This document shows positions 9,675 through 19,524 of a stretch of 64,000 nt of DNA, in pieces (within the stretch, counting starts at the first letter, position 1; the number at the start of each line of letters is the position of its first letter). Where the stretch lies: contig CM055110.1 in NCBI GenBank assembly GCA_029204225.1, positions 48,783,201 to 48,847,200 on the forward strand, given 5' to 3'. Both the position numbers and the translations under genes were made by a program. Below the pieces are notes generated by a model. The model did no database searches. It was not told where the DNA came from and was given only the letters and a program-made list of their open reading frames with translations. This DNA comes from Diphasiastrum complanatum. Lineage: Eukaryota > Streptophyta > Lycopodiopsida > Lycopodiales > Lycopodiaceae.

Positions 9675-10139
9675 ATGGATAGGAGAAAGCAGACAAGGAG
9701 GGACTTCTTCTCTCCTGGCTCATCCTCAGCCCCTACGGTTGCCATTACACCACCCGCTAGACCTAGAACGTGCAACCGCAGTAGGTGGCTCTCTGAGATA
9801 CGCAATTATCAAAGATCAACAGCTCTGTTGATCCCAAGAGCTCCATTCTACCGTGTTGTCTGAAACATAACAAAAAATGATCTCGGACAACTAGTTAGAT
9901 TCACACCCAGTGCTCTTCAGTGCCTTCAGGAGGCTGTTGAAGATTACATTAGCCTTTTTTTGGAGGATTCTTTTTTGCTTGCAATCCATTCCAAGAGAGT
10001 CACCATAATGCCCAAGGATTTTCAGCTCCTGATGAGAATGAGGGATAGGTATTGTAGGTTACACGTATCTCAGTCTGCTACTCCTAGACCAACTCCTCTA
10101 GATAGGAATGATCTTCTTATGAAGTGTCCTAGGAAGTAG
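9675..10139 (+). pseudogene. Gene C part 1, copy 1: histone H3-fold, CENH3-like protein
   Basis: The frame from ATG 9,675 to TAG 10,139 (154 codons) starts MDRRKQTRRDFF, echoing the H3 tail. It then reads WLSEIRNYQRSTALLIPRA (alpha-N helix), FTPSALQCLQEAVEDY (alpha 2) and [16 protein letters not shown] (loop 2 to alpha 3), covering the whole H3 histone fold. LLIP in place of H3 LLIR, EAVEDY in place of EA(S/C)EAY, and KDFQL in place of KDIQL are features shared with plant centromeric H3, though loop 1 is not longer than in H3. The only break is a TGA at 9,861; copy 2 has CAA there, so an ancestral CGA arginine (conserved in H3) decayed differently in each copy. The gene continues in frame into the protease part. 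Histone function would be nucleosome assembly, if made. Confidence 0.85.
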
Positions 10140-10157
10140 ACAGCCCCCAAGAGAGCT

Positions 10158-11431
10158 TTGAAGAAAGTAAGGAGGGTAGACACCATAGATTCTGTGAAGT
10201 CTAACCCGAAATCCATTGTAGATAATGCTGCTGTTGATAATGTTGTAGATATAGCTACATCTGTTTTGGCTACCCCTTTAATTCCTGTAGATACTACACA
10301 TCCACCTCCTCCTCCTCTTCCAAATTTTTATACATATATAGATTCGGATAGTTATCTTAAATTTGAGAAAGACATATCCGATGTTATAGATACAATTGGT
10401 ACTCCTTTTTTTTTTAGACTATATGAACTTGATTTTAGAATTAGTTTTAGAGTTCTAGATTGCTTGGATCTCAAAGACAAACGAGCTTCTATTAGTGACC
10501 CTGTGATAGAGTCCGGGCTTACACTCTTGCAATATGACATTGCAAGAGATTCATCCAATGAGTTGCTAGTGTTGAGTAACTTTCTGCTTCAGGCCTTCAA
10601 GGAGAATAATGACACATTGTCACAGTGTCTGACAAGTGGATTCACACCAGCAACAAAGTATCTGCTCATCCCTTATCATATGAAGTAAGATATATTAAAT
10701 GCTTCTTGTTGTTTTATGCATTAACATTAGCATTGTCAATGGAAATAGTTCTCAGAATTGCAACTAAAGAAATTTCAATCTTATTTTGCAGTGACCACTG
10801 GAGTTTAAACCTGCTCTCTATTAAGAGATCTGTAGTTAATATTATTAAAGGTTTTTGGGTCAAGATGAATTCGATGAGAAATACGCATAAGGATGTAGAT
10901 ATATACTTTCCATATCTAAGTAAATATATTCCTACATATGTTTCCCATTCCGTGGACGGGCAGATCGTCAGTTTGGAGGTAAACTCTGTCTTTCTTAATA
11001 GCATTTTGAAATCAGTATTCTAATGTAATTGTTTCATTCTAATTCATTCTGCTTCATAATTAATTTCTTGTGTGCTGAATTATTTTGCAGTCACCCCAGC
11101 AAAATGATTCATTCAACTGTGGGTGGTACACATAATACAATGCAAAGTTATTTTTTGAGTGGTTCAATCTTCAACAAGATGTTGATATTTCTAAGGTAAT
11201 AAATTCTATTTATTTTTATTTTGGAATCATGATTAGTTTTCTATTTTGTTGATTTTCTGGCCATTACTAATACATGAATGTTCTATTTTGCAGTTTACAC
11301 TTCCTGAGTACACATCAAGCCAGATGTATAGATTTAGACAAGAAATTATCCTGAGTATCCTGGCTAGGGCAAGGCTTCAGCCTCCTGTTATTGATGATGG
11401 TGCAAAGGATGATGTAGTTATACTAAATTAA
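10158..11431 (+). pseudogene. Gene C part 2, copy 1: Ulp1/C48-type cysteine protease
   Basis: Same frame as the histone part, separated only by TAG 10,137-10,139, which is shared by both copies. Exons are to 10,684, then 10,792-10,978, 11,091-11,195 and 11,294-11,431, all with GT donors and TTTTGCAG acceptors, phases matching. The first exon is a linker with a PPPPPLP run. The join of exons 1 and 2 gives LLIPYHMNDHWSLNLL, the catalytic-His block of Ulp1 proteases (HW.L....). Exon 3 gives PQQNDSFNCGWYT, the Gln and Cys block (Q.N...DCG in the family). The catalytic Asp is not certain. Such proteases remove SUMO or related proteins and are often carried by MULE and CACTA transposons. Copy 1 has a TAA in exon 3 right after the Cys block (TTA in copy 2). 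Confidence 0.75.
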
Positions 11432-11798
11432 GATCAAAACATATATAGATAGCATAGAACAAAAATACATGTATAGAATTCATAAAAAAATATACATTGA
11501 TATATCAAATGCTGCTCCAGTTTATGAATTTGGGAGCACAAAATACATGTTCTGATGCCCAACTTGGGCTTTCAATTATTGAATGAAAGAGTGTATACAC
11601 AGATTTCTACTAAAGTTTATTTGAAACTATTGTTCTCCCACAATGTGATTATTGTAGGTAGATCTTTGCAGCACGTTATCAACTCCTGTCTTTTTTGCAT
11701 CTGTGACATGGAAAATATTAGTGAATGTGCAATTGTAAATGATACATTTTCTACTATTTTGTTCTATTTTGAAATGGCAATAAACATAAAGTACTTAC
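11432..11798. other. Space between convergent genes C and D, copy 1
   Basis: AT-rich. It probably contains the 3' ends of both genes and the last exon of D. A GTAAGT donor for D lies at 11,793-11,798 on the minus strand, but I could not place the following acceptor with confidence. No other gene is seen. Confidence 0.35.
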
Positions 11799-13048
11799 GA
11801 GTCTTCCGTTGATGATAAATCTGAAATATGTTGGTAGATTGGTTTGTAATAGCATGAGCTCTGTTCTGATAAAATCAAGCTTCCAATGCTCTTCCACCTC
11901 AAACATAGTAAAAAAATTTTCATTGTCGATAATGATTATTTCCACTCAGTTTGTGTGACCATTTAGTTCAAAGTCTCGATCCAGTGGTAGCCATGTACCT
12001 TCAATTTTCTTGTATCTCTGGTAGCTAAATGTGAGACTGAGCATTTGCTTGTCGATATGATAACGAAAGATCATTGAGGACTTTTTAATCCTGCATTCTA
12101 TGTCATTATTTGTTTTACTATCCCATCCTTGATCCAGGAGATCTGACAAAGTCTCATATGATAAATCCTTGCAAACAAATAAAGTTGGTGTCCTACGAAC
12201 ACTAGCACTCGAGAAAAATCAACAAATATATGTAATGTGATAAACCAACTTAGGTGAACAGTTTTTGAGCCTGTGCTTATCTTCATAGCATTTCTAATAT
12301 CAATGAGTAGCTTGCATCTCAAGGATTCAAAAACAATGCTGCCAGGAGTAGGCCACTCATCACTTTGAAAACTAGACAATGGAATTGCTTCGAGCTTGCC
12401 AAAACTTCCATCTGTTTGTGGCGTATATAAAGATTCATAAAAATAGATACCACAATCTGCAAGTTCCTTTGGACTTCTTCCTCTGTATTGTAGCTTTCCA
12501 ACATCAGAGTGAATCACGTCTAATATTCCTGCAAGTGATTGTGAGGGCTCCCATTCACTTATGCATGATGGATATAAATCTGAAAGAAAAAAACAATGTT
12601 GAGGCATTTAAATCATAATCTGAAGAGCATCAATAAAAAAAAATCACCTATGATTGTTGTAGAGTGCATATGTTTTGATATACTTACAATTACATTTTTG
12701 ATGATCATGAGGATTGATATCAGGTACTTTGATTTCTGAATGCATATATACATGTACTAAGACTTCTGATATAGATTGACCTTCCGGGGTAGTCTTAAAC
12801 TCCAAAATTTTTGCTTTCCAATAAGATTTGTAAGTCATTTTTGCTCTTTTCTTTTGTCGAAAATTGCCCTTTGATGATGGATGCAGCAATACCCATGAGT
12901 TCTTCGTATATTTTGTTGGCTTCCAGTTATCAGCCTCATCTTTCTCATTGTAAAGAATCACAGACTCGATTGTAGATCTGGGTCTCCTTGACATTGCTAT
13001 TTTCAAAGCTTGGGCGCCAAAAATCTCTCTAATATGATAACTATACAT
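11799..13048 (-). pseudogene. Gene D, copy 1: unknown protein, possibly BAH-like
   Basis: Exon 1 runs from ATG 13,048 to 12,688 (donor GTAAGT), exon 2 from 12,579 (after TTTCAG) to 11,799, where another GTAAGT follows; phases agree. Exon 1 contains NSWVLLHPSSKGNFRQKKRA, SYWKAKILEFKT and VLVHVYMHSEIKVPDINPH. A basic strand, then 'yW.AkI.e', then a short hydrophobic strand followed by E resembles a BAH (bromo-adjacent homology) domain; this is only a resemblance. Exon 2 contains GILDVIHSDVGKLQYRGRS and a long alpha/beta region that I do not recognise. A one-base loss near 12,215 breaks exon 2 in this copy; copy 2 is open there. Divergent from gene E, convergent with C. Confidence 0.5.
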
Positions 13049-13365
13049 ACTATATTTCTATAATGCATAAGTCCATGGCCCAATGAGCACTTGTAAATAA
13101 TCTATTTTGGAATAAACTAGACTTTGGGCCATATGATTAAAATAATATCAAAAGGCCAAAGTTTAAGTTAAACTTAGTAAGGTGGGGTTGATTCTTTGTG
13201 CGCCGTAGATTAGTTTGTGTTTCTTGTAAAGGGTGTGAATTTCAATCCCACCTCCTTGCAAGTAGTCAATAGGAAGCAAGAGGCAATGGACACCCCAAAG
13301 ATAAAAAGACACCTATTGTATACCATTAAGAGATTAATACTATTTTGAATAGGGAAAACTCTACT
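13049..13365. promoter_or_regulatory. Upstream region of gene D, copy 1
   Basis: Just upstream of the D start lies a block CCATGGCCCAATGAGCACTT (13,073-13,092) continuing to TATTTTGGAATA near 13,114. The same block, about 46 bp, occurs beyond the end of gene E at 39,217-39,262 and inverted near 17,040. Presence at two places of one unit suggests an internal repeat with a structural or control role. Confidence 0.35.
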
Positions 13366-13547
13366 CACTTGTTGCCTCTCCTCTCTTGTGTCTCCTCTAC
13401 TCTCATCTCCTCTCTCGTGTCTCCTCTCCTCTCCTCTTCTCCATCTCTCTTTCCCTCTCTACTTGTTCTTGATCTCTCTCTTCCTCCTCTTCTTGGAAGA
13501 TCCAAACACTCACTCACACACACTCTCTCTCTCTCTCTCTCTCAATG
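13366..13547. repeat. CT-rich low-complexity tract
   Basis: Imperfect CTC/TCT-rich tract ending in a CA then CT microsatellite (about 13,513-13,543). The counterpart in copy 2 is 34,528-34,705; only the terminal dinucleotide count differs. The serine-leucine frame across it is an artefact. Confidence 0.8.
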
Positions 13548-14350
13548 TAGATGGTTGATTTTAGCATAGATATGAATGGTGTTTTGATGTTTCAAGGTAT
13601 GTTAGAAATTAGGATATGCTCCTTTGTGTTATTGTCTAGAAATGTAAATATTGTAGATAAGTTTTGATTTGCTTTGTCTTTTTCCCTTTCTTGGCATTTC
13701 TTTGCTGTAAATAGCTAGAGGTCTTTATTGCAATCTATGGGTTCGATTCTGGTTTTGATCTGAGTGCTAGGCTTGACCACTATACTACTATGTTGAGAAA
13801 GCCAGTGGGTGCGAAGAACAAGCGAACGTTGGTTGTGAGAAACGCTCTGATGCTGTTTGGCGTCGTTGCCCGGCTTGCAAAACATAACTCTCAAACCTGT
13901 CATAAAAATACTTTCGGACCTTTACTTCTATGACATGAAACCGGGTTTCATTGTGGATGAAGGAATAGCCATCCTGCTATGTTCACCAGTTAACTAGCGC
14001 ACTGTGAGCAATTGTTGTAGCAGATCATTGTAGGCCATCATCGCCCTCTCTCTACAGTCATTTAGACATTCGTGAGGCTGTAAAACAAACCTGCAAAACC
14101 AGTTTTTTCCAACGTAAACAACCGTCGGATCTGAAAACAAAGAAACTGTTGGACTTGACCTCCTACCCAGCTCGTCGCTGCCAAACAAAAAATGATCCGA
14201 GTTGAAGTTCCATCCCAAACCTGTTCGATCTGAGAGCTTCAGAACAACCCAAAAAATCCATCGGATACAAAACGCTCCTATTAATTTTTGAAATTTGTGC
14301 GAACTCATCCCAGAATTTCAAGAAACCCACCGCCGCACCACTGTCTTGCA
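13548..14350. other. Segment identical in both unit copies, no gene proved
   Basis: From about 13,360 to 14,690 copy 1 matches copy 2 (34,520-35,851) with a constant offset of 21,161 and no difference that I could find outside the microsatellite. Flanking parts of the unit differ by about 1-3 %. Minus-strand frames of 62, 104 and 64 codons (13,715-14,357) read like ordinary protein, for example KNWFCRFVLQPHECLNDCRE, so a captured piece of a host gene is possible. I do not recognise it. Confidence 0.45.
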
Positions 14351-15035
14351 TCGCCAATCAAAATTCGAGTTCTTGAAATTTTTTTCGAGTTACTCGACTC
14401 TTGCATCCGCTGCTTTTTCGATTTTTTCGTTTTTTTCTATTCTTTCGATTTTCGCATCCGTCGTTTTTTAGATTTTTTCGCCAACCTACAACAAATTTGC
14501 ATCCGCCAACAATCTCCATCCACCAACTATTAAGCATTTCAATTTTTTCGAGTTTTCGAAATTTTTTCCATTTTTTTGAGTTTTCCGGTTTTTCAATATT
14601 CCAGTTTTTTTCGAATTTTACCAGTTTTCCGTCCGTCGTGCATCCGCCAACTGCCAAACAAAACCACAATCTTTTTTTTTTCTGAAAACTGCGCTCGACG
14701 AGATTTCTAAATTTAGCATCTTTTTGTGTTGCTCAGAATTTTTTAGAGTTGCTCAACATTCTTTGAGTTGCTCAGGATATTTTTCGAGTTGCTCTTTTCA
14801 AGTTTTTAAATTTTCAAATTTTTCGGAATTCGAATTTTTCGAGTTACTTTTTCTAAGTTTCATATTTTCGAATTTTTCGAGTCGTTCCGAATTTTTCGAG
14901 TCACTTTAAATTTTTTTGAGTCTCTCTTTTGAGTCTCGCTTTGAAATTTTTCGAGTTCATTTTTTTCCAATTTTTCAACTTTTTTTAAATTTTCGAGTTT
15001 CTGGCATTTTTTTTTCGAGTTTAGCCTCGGCTAAA
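14351..15035. repeat. Degenerate TTTTTCGAGTT array
   Basis: T-rich sequence in which TTTTTCGAGTT, TTTTTTGAGT and related words recur every 12-30 bp, more than 20 times. It precedes gene E. The phenylalanine-rich frames (14,401-14,685 and others) only read this repeat. The counterpart in copy 2 is 35,512-36,220, with extra and missing units towards its right half. A similar T-rich TCGAGAA array lies in gypsy element G at 53,450-53,985. Confidence 0.75.
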
Positions 15036-15250
15036 ATATCGTTGGTCACATATTTTAAAAGATTAAATTCTTGGTCAACAGTCAACTCTAACTAACAATA
15101 TCTTGCAAACTACTTAGCCAAATTGGAGTGAGCGGGTTTGATGAACCTTTTAGGTGGATTTGAATGAACTTTTGAGCGGTTTTGACTGAAATTTTCAAAG
15201 TGTTTATTTCTTTGTGCTCTAGTTGAGATTTTAGAAATTGCATCTTCTTC

Positions 15251-15369
15251 AATGCTCCAAGGGCCATCTATGGATTCTCCTATATACTATGTACAGGATC
15301 CATACGAACCGTCAATTCCAGTGTATTGGTCGCACTTGCGTGGTCATGGAGCTATCCCGCCTGTCAGAT
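15251..15369 (+). pseudogene. Gene E, copy 1: 5' fragment before inversion break
   Basis: From ATG 15,251 the frame gives MLQGPSMDSPIYYVQDPYEP and YWSHLRGHGAIPPVR, almost as in copy 2 (36,481). Homology stops after CTGTCAGAT at 15,369, where gypsy G2 sequence begins. The rest of the gene resumes, inverted, ending at 19,524. See the inversion finding. Confidence 0.8.
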
Positions 15370-16081
15370 ACTTGCTTCAATTCAGTCCTTATTAGATTGC
15401 TGCAGGTTGAGTAATTTGAAAGTGGATCCATCCATCGTGTTGCCAGAGATCAGCACTCACAATTTCCAAGATAGATTCAAATCCCACAAATATAGATCTT
15501 TCTATACATATACATATTGGCAATTTGGCACATTTGCTGCCAAGGTTTTATTTTCTGTACAAAACTTATTTGTAAAGTATAAATTTATTCAGTTATCAGC
15601 TACTCTATTTGAACAGTTTGTACTTAGTAAAGACTCTAAAGAAGATTTTTAGTTAGTACAAAAATTGTTCGATGGCTCTCTAGTCCTTGTGAGATTGCCG
15701 CCTTATGGCAACTTACCTATCGGGAGATATACAAGGGCTTGAGAAGATATATTGTTGCTTGAGTGCCAAAGAGATTTAGAGATGGCACAACAGTTACGTG
15801 AAGAGCTTAATACATGAAGTCTTTTTCTTCTATATTGCATTGCAGATTATGTGATGCTGTGTTTTATATGTGATGATCCTTATTTTATGTCGCTGAAATG
15901 TATTTTGAATCAATATTTGATTCCAAAATATCAATTGAAGGTCATCAACCCAATGAATGAAGAAATATTTGTGACCTAACGAAGATCCTCAACACAAAAA
16001 TATTCTTTTCTAAGGAATGAATAAACCTTATAACGAAGAATATATGTTCACGAGGACGTTTCACATTTGAGGAGTGGGATA
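15370..16081 (+). pseudogene. Gypsy G2: accessory ORF remnant next to 3' LTR
   Basis: Translation gives ASIQSLLDCCRLSNLKVDPS and YTYWQFGTFAAKVLFSVQNL, matching the accessory ORF region of element G (ASIQSFLDQCKLGNLIVDPS near 54,415; QFGTFTAKTLVFVQNF near 56,710). G2 is thus a relative of G that kept only the ends of this region. It lies in the inverted segment, so it now reads on the plus strand while the rest of G2 (19,525-21,052) reads on the minus strand. Several stops; dead. Confidence 0.7.
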
Positions 16082-16875
16082 TGTGATACCACATATTTGT
16101 ATATTTACTCAAAAATTGCAATTTATACTTAGAAATGAGGATATGCGCTGGACAACTATATATTTTGAAGAGGCCTATATCATTATTTGGTCAGACAATA
16201 CTTTCTTCCATTACAATCGTTTGCTGTGTTTCCGTAGAGTTGATCTAAAGAACTGTCTAAAAATTATTTTGCACGTCTAATCGAATACTTTTTGTTGGAC
16301 ATTTGAGTAAAAATAACCTTGGCGCAATTTTTCACAGTTGCTGATAGAAAAGTATGTATGTTGTGAAATGCTAGTCCCTAACTAAGGAGATGAGTTACTG
16401 ATTTGTAGTCGTGTTAGTAACGAAGATAATTGTTTCTAACATTTTTGCAAACTATTTGAGTTATTTAACCATGATTGGACTTTAGTTATTGAGAACTTCT
16501 ATCTAGAACACATTAGTACTCTTTGTTTGTTCGTACACTTTTGCATCGAACATAATGTAGATCTCTGTCGACAAGTTAATCAGTCAAAGTGTGATTCATT
16601 TGAGTTACTATGATATCATTTTACATACATAACGCTTTATCTTCGGTTTGATAGAGGAAGACTGTTGTTTAGCATTCATTACCTTTATACACCTTATCCA
16701 GAAGTGGTACTGGCTACTTACAAAATGTCTGTTGAAACCCAAATTTTCACTCAACTTCATTTCATTGGAAATAAGTCAATAATGTATCAACTTAACAACT
16801 TTTAAGAACCATTTTCTTGGGGAATGTGCTAAATACTACATAAAGATAGCAATTCTATGTTGGTATATTGTGACA
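16082..16875 (+). mobile_element. Gypsy G2 3' LTR
   Basis: Starts TGTGATACCACA right after a purine-rich GAGGAGTGGGATA tract (polypurine tract) and ends TATTGTGACA at 16,875. Both ends match the LTRs of element G (TGTAATGCC at 47,939; TATAGTATGACA at 49,212). It is about 790 bp against 1,274 bp in G, so it is internally shortened and strongly diverged. It directly abuts the terminus of the multi-gene unit at 16,876. Confidence 0.7.
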
Positions 16876-19524
16876 TTGCTCATCTTCAATTATGGTGAAT
16901 AAGGTCAATAGGGTGATCAGTCCCTTGGCCTAGTCCCAATCCATATAGATTCTTCTGAGCCTTCATTATAGACATAGAAATAAGCCTTCTTTATAGGCTC
17001 CTATGAGCCTTCATTATAAACTTAGAAATCATGCTTCTATTCCAAACAAGTGCTCATTGGGCCATGGTCTTACGCACGCAAGATGCCATGACCCTCGCAA
17101 CTTATTGTTAATGTTGGCCTCAAGGAATCTGCCAACATTGCTCCCTTCTCAAACAACTGCAGGTCCTTCTGCAATACTGGATGAGGAGACTTATTGAAGA
17201 TGACTCTATCGGTGACTTGTGAAGAATTTGCAATTGGAAAAGCGTAGATATTTTATCGCTTGCATAAAACCAACAGCTTATTAGAAAATTGTGTTTCTTT
17301 CTTGTGGTGAGAAAAGGTTTTCTGAAACCTTGCATTCGATTGAATATGTCGTTGAGGAGCAACTGCTTTCTATCAGCCTCAAATCTTTGACTTAATTGCA
17401 GATTCCCATTTGAATCTTGGACATTGAAAATAGAAGCATCTTTGTCATCTGTTTGAGATTTGTGTTACAAGTGGAAAATTAGCAGCTTGAGGTTGATTAG
17501 GCCAATAGCCACTTCGTTGTAGAACATAGACAAAGTAACGGATAATGACTCGTTACCATGCTTCATGAGCTTTGCGGATCATTGAAATAGAAATGTCACT
17601 CTATATCTCGCACCTTTCTTTTTTTCACTCATTTTTTTTTAGGGCACTCAAGAAAGCTTCAATGAGAAATGTAAAGTAGAATAAATTGAAATAAATAACG
17701 TAGTGGTGAGGCCCATAAAAGAATATTTTAAAGAATAGGTAAAAGCTGCGAGATAGGACTTTACAAGGTTTTTTTCTGAAAAAACCAAATATATAAAGAG
17801 AAAAAAGAGTCCTGCTAAAATTGTAGTCCGCTTCTGGCTGGAAGTAATGCAAATCTGTAAGAGGGTGTTTTAGATGAATAGTCCTTGAGCGTGGCAGTAT
17901 GGTGTGTCTTGATTGTGTGTTCGAGACAACCACTTAAAATATGTAGGTGGTGCTTGACTCCTTGGTATAGAATGGTTACTCTCTGCATATCCATCACAAG
18001 AGTTGTATGCGTAAATGTAGTCGAGATAGATTGGAGAGATTGATGAATCATTCTGATCTTGGTATCATCATGAAATGTCGAATGAGAAATTTATTCATTT
18101 GTTTCCGCAGGACAATATAAAGATTGATAAGCATTTCCATTTAAATAGACCCTTTGACTGCATGACGCATGAACAACTTCGCTGAGGTCTTGTTGTCTGA
18201 GAAGCTGCGTTCAAGTACATTTCACGTGTTGTAGGTGTATGTGCCTCTGGATGTTGATGCATATGTTGGTGTGCTTGAGTAGCAACTGTTCCATTGGACA
18301 TGGTAGTTCAAAATTGCTTTAGATCAACATTGCTTGGTTGAATTCGTAGTTCAAGCTCATTTTCTCTGAAACAAGTGGCATTTGCTTGAAACATCCCCTC
18401 AGAACCATTCACGTTTAATTCAGCTTCATTCTGATCTATCCTTTTTAACACTTGTTCTTCTACACTTTGTTTATTTGGAGATATAGATGTGCTGGCTCCA
18501 TCCTCCTTAGTCGTTGATTGATCATCCTTCCATGTGTACCCCTTCTGCAACATCCAGTGGAGAACTTTTTGCTTTGGTAGCTCAATGTGATTGTTTATAG
18601 ACATGAAATCAAAAAACTTTGTAGAGGTTCCTTTGCAGGCATGAAGAGTTCTCGACTTGGTGGAAATCCTTGATGTCATGCCAATCTACTTACCACATCG
18701 TCAATTTTTTCGTTGATTTTCCTTCTTGTTCTCCACCAATGGTTGAAAGCTTCTTTCGAATCCTCGTGTCTTATTAGCTTTAACCAATTAAAGTAGGAAT
18801 CCCTGAATTGATCTAGTGGCCAACAATCTAGAACTTCATTAGAAGTTGTGCAAAAATTGTGTTCTGTATCTTCAAGCTTATTTGCATCAAGCCACAAAAA
18901 GTTACACGTCCGCTAGGTACATAGATTTCTTCTTCGTATACTTGTGTAGGTACTCAGGTTTCCAAGGTTTTCTCTTATAGTCTGTTGGTAGGACAATATG
19001 TGCTTCCATATTCGTTTGCAGTTATCCATATTTCTATGTGGAGATGGAATCAGTTGATTCCACATCCGACGGTATTGCTCCGTATTAGGCAGCTTATTAT
19101 GTCGCCACCATTGTGGATAGTGAAGCATCTACTCATCCATCCATTCTTTGAACAATTTTTTTGTTTTTTGATCTTCCATTTGGCAAGTTGAAGATTGGTT
19201 GTGCTGTCATTGCTCGCCATGAGAAACTTCTTGAAACACTGATTCCTTGTGTTTCACCTTTTTCACAACGGACTGTGTCAACTATTGTGCATTTGGCATA
19301 CACGTCCCTGACATCTGGATTTTTCTTTTTGAATATTGCATTGGTTTCTTCAAAACAGGTAGACTTGAGCATCTTGAACTGAGTATGAACGACGGACGAT
19401 GGACGTAATGGACAATCTAAACAAGGGTGCTTTGTTCCGCAGTCAACACAAGAGGTGGCAAATGGTATAGGATTAATTCGATGAGGACATTCAATTCTAC
19501 AATGTCTACCTCCACACCCAAAAA
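16876..19524 (-). pseudogene. Gene E and right end, copy 1, inverted
   Basis: This is the reverse complement of 36,600-39,419. Reading the minus strand from 19,524 gives the Cys-rich start (FGCGGRHCRIECPH), then NAIFKKKNPDVRDVYAKC, YPQWWRHNKLPNTEQYRRMW, AFNHWWRTRRKINEKIDDVV, a Ser/Gln/His-rich middle and LLNDIFNRMQGF near the end. Frames are broken in several places (near 19,130, 18,905 and 18,680). The protein is unknown; its CxxC and HCx4C-type clusters suggest zinc binding. The unit terminus (TTGCTCATC) sits at 16,876. Its orientation is due to a 4,155-bp inversion. Confidence 0.75.

Larger units (their letters stand above)
4264..15369 (+). mobile_element. Multi-gene repeated unit, copy 1 (left part)
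   Basis: This stretch is repeated at 27,627-36,598 in the same orientation, with nearly every block collinear and only a few per cent different. The genes are A (+), B (-), C (+), D (-) and the start of E (+). The rest of E lies inverted at 16,876-19,524, so the full unit is about 13.8 kb. The left edge falls inside a copia gag fragment, so it may be a segmental-duplication edge and not a transposon terminus. The right end recurs in three contexts and looks like a true terminus. No terminal inverted repeat or target-site duplication could be recognised by eye. Confidence 0.75.

Noticed and set aside
9675-10139. Ordinary host histone H3 gene
   Set aside because: It lacks the conserved H3 tail after the first residues, has CENH3-like LLIP and EAVEDY segments, is embedded in a repeated unit with the same neighbours twice, and runs on in frame towards a protease.
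14358-14685. Phenylalanine-rich and Lys/Asn-rich ORFs on both strands
   Set aside because: They read the TTTTTCGAGTT array; both strands are open at once because of composition, not because of a gene.
15236-15260. TTGCATCTTCTTCAATGC as a left inverted repeat matching the terminus TTGCTCATCTTCAA
   Set aside because: Similarity is weak, it lies at the start of the gene E coding region, and homology between the copies continues to its left.
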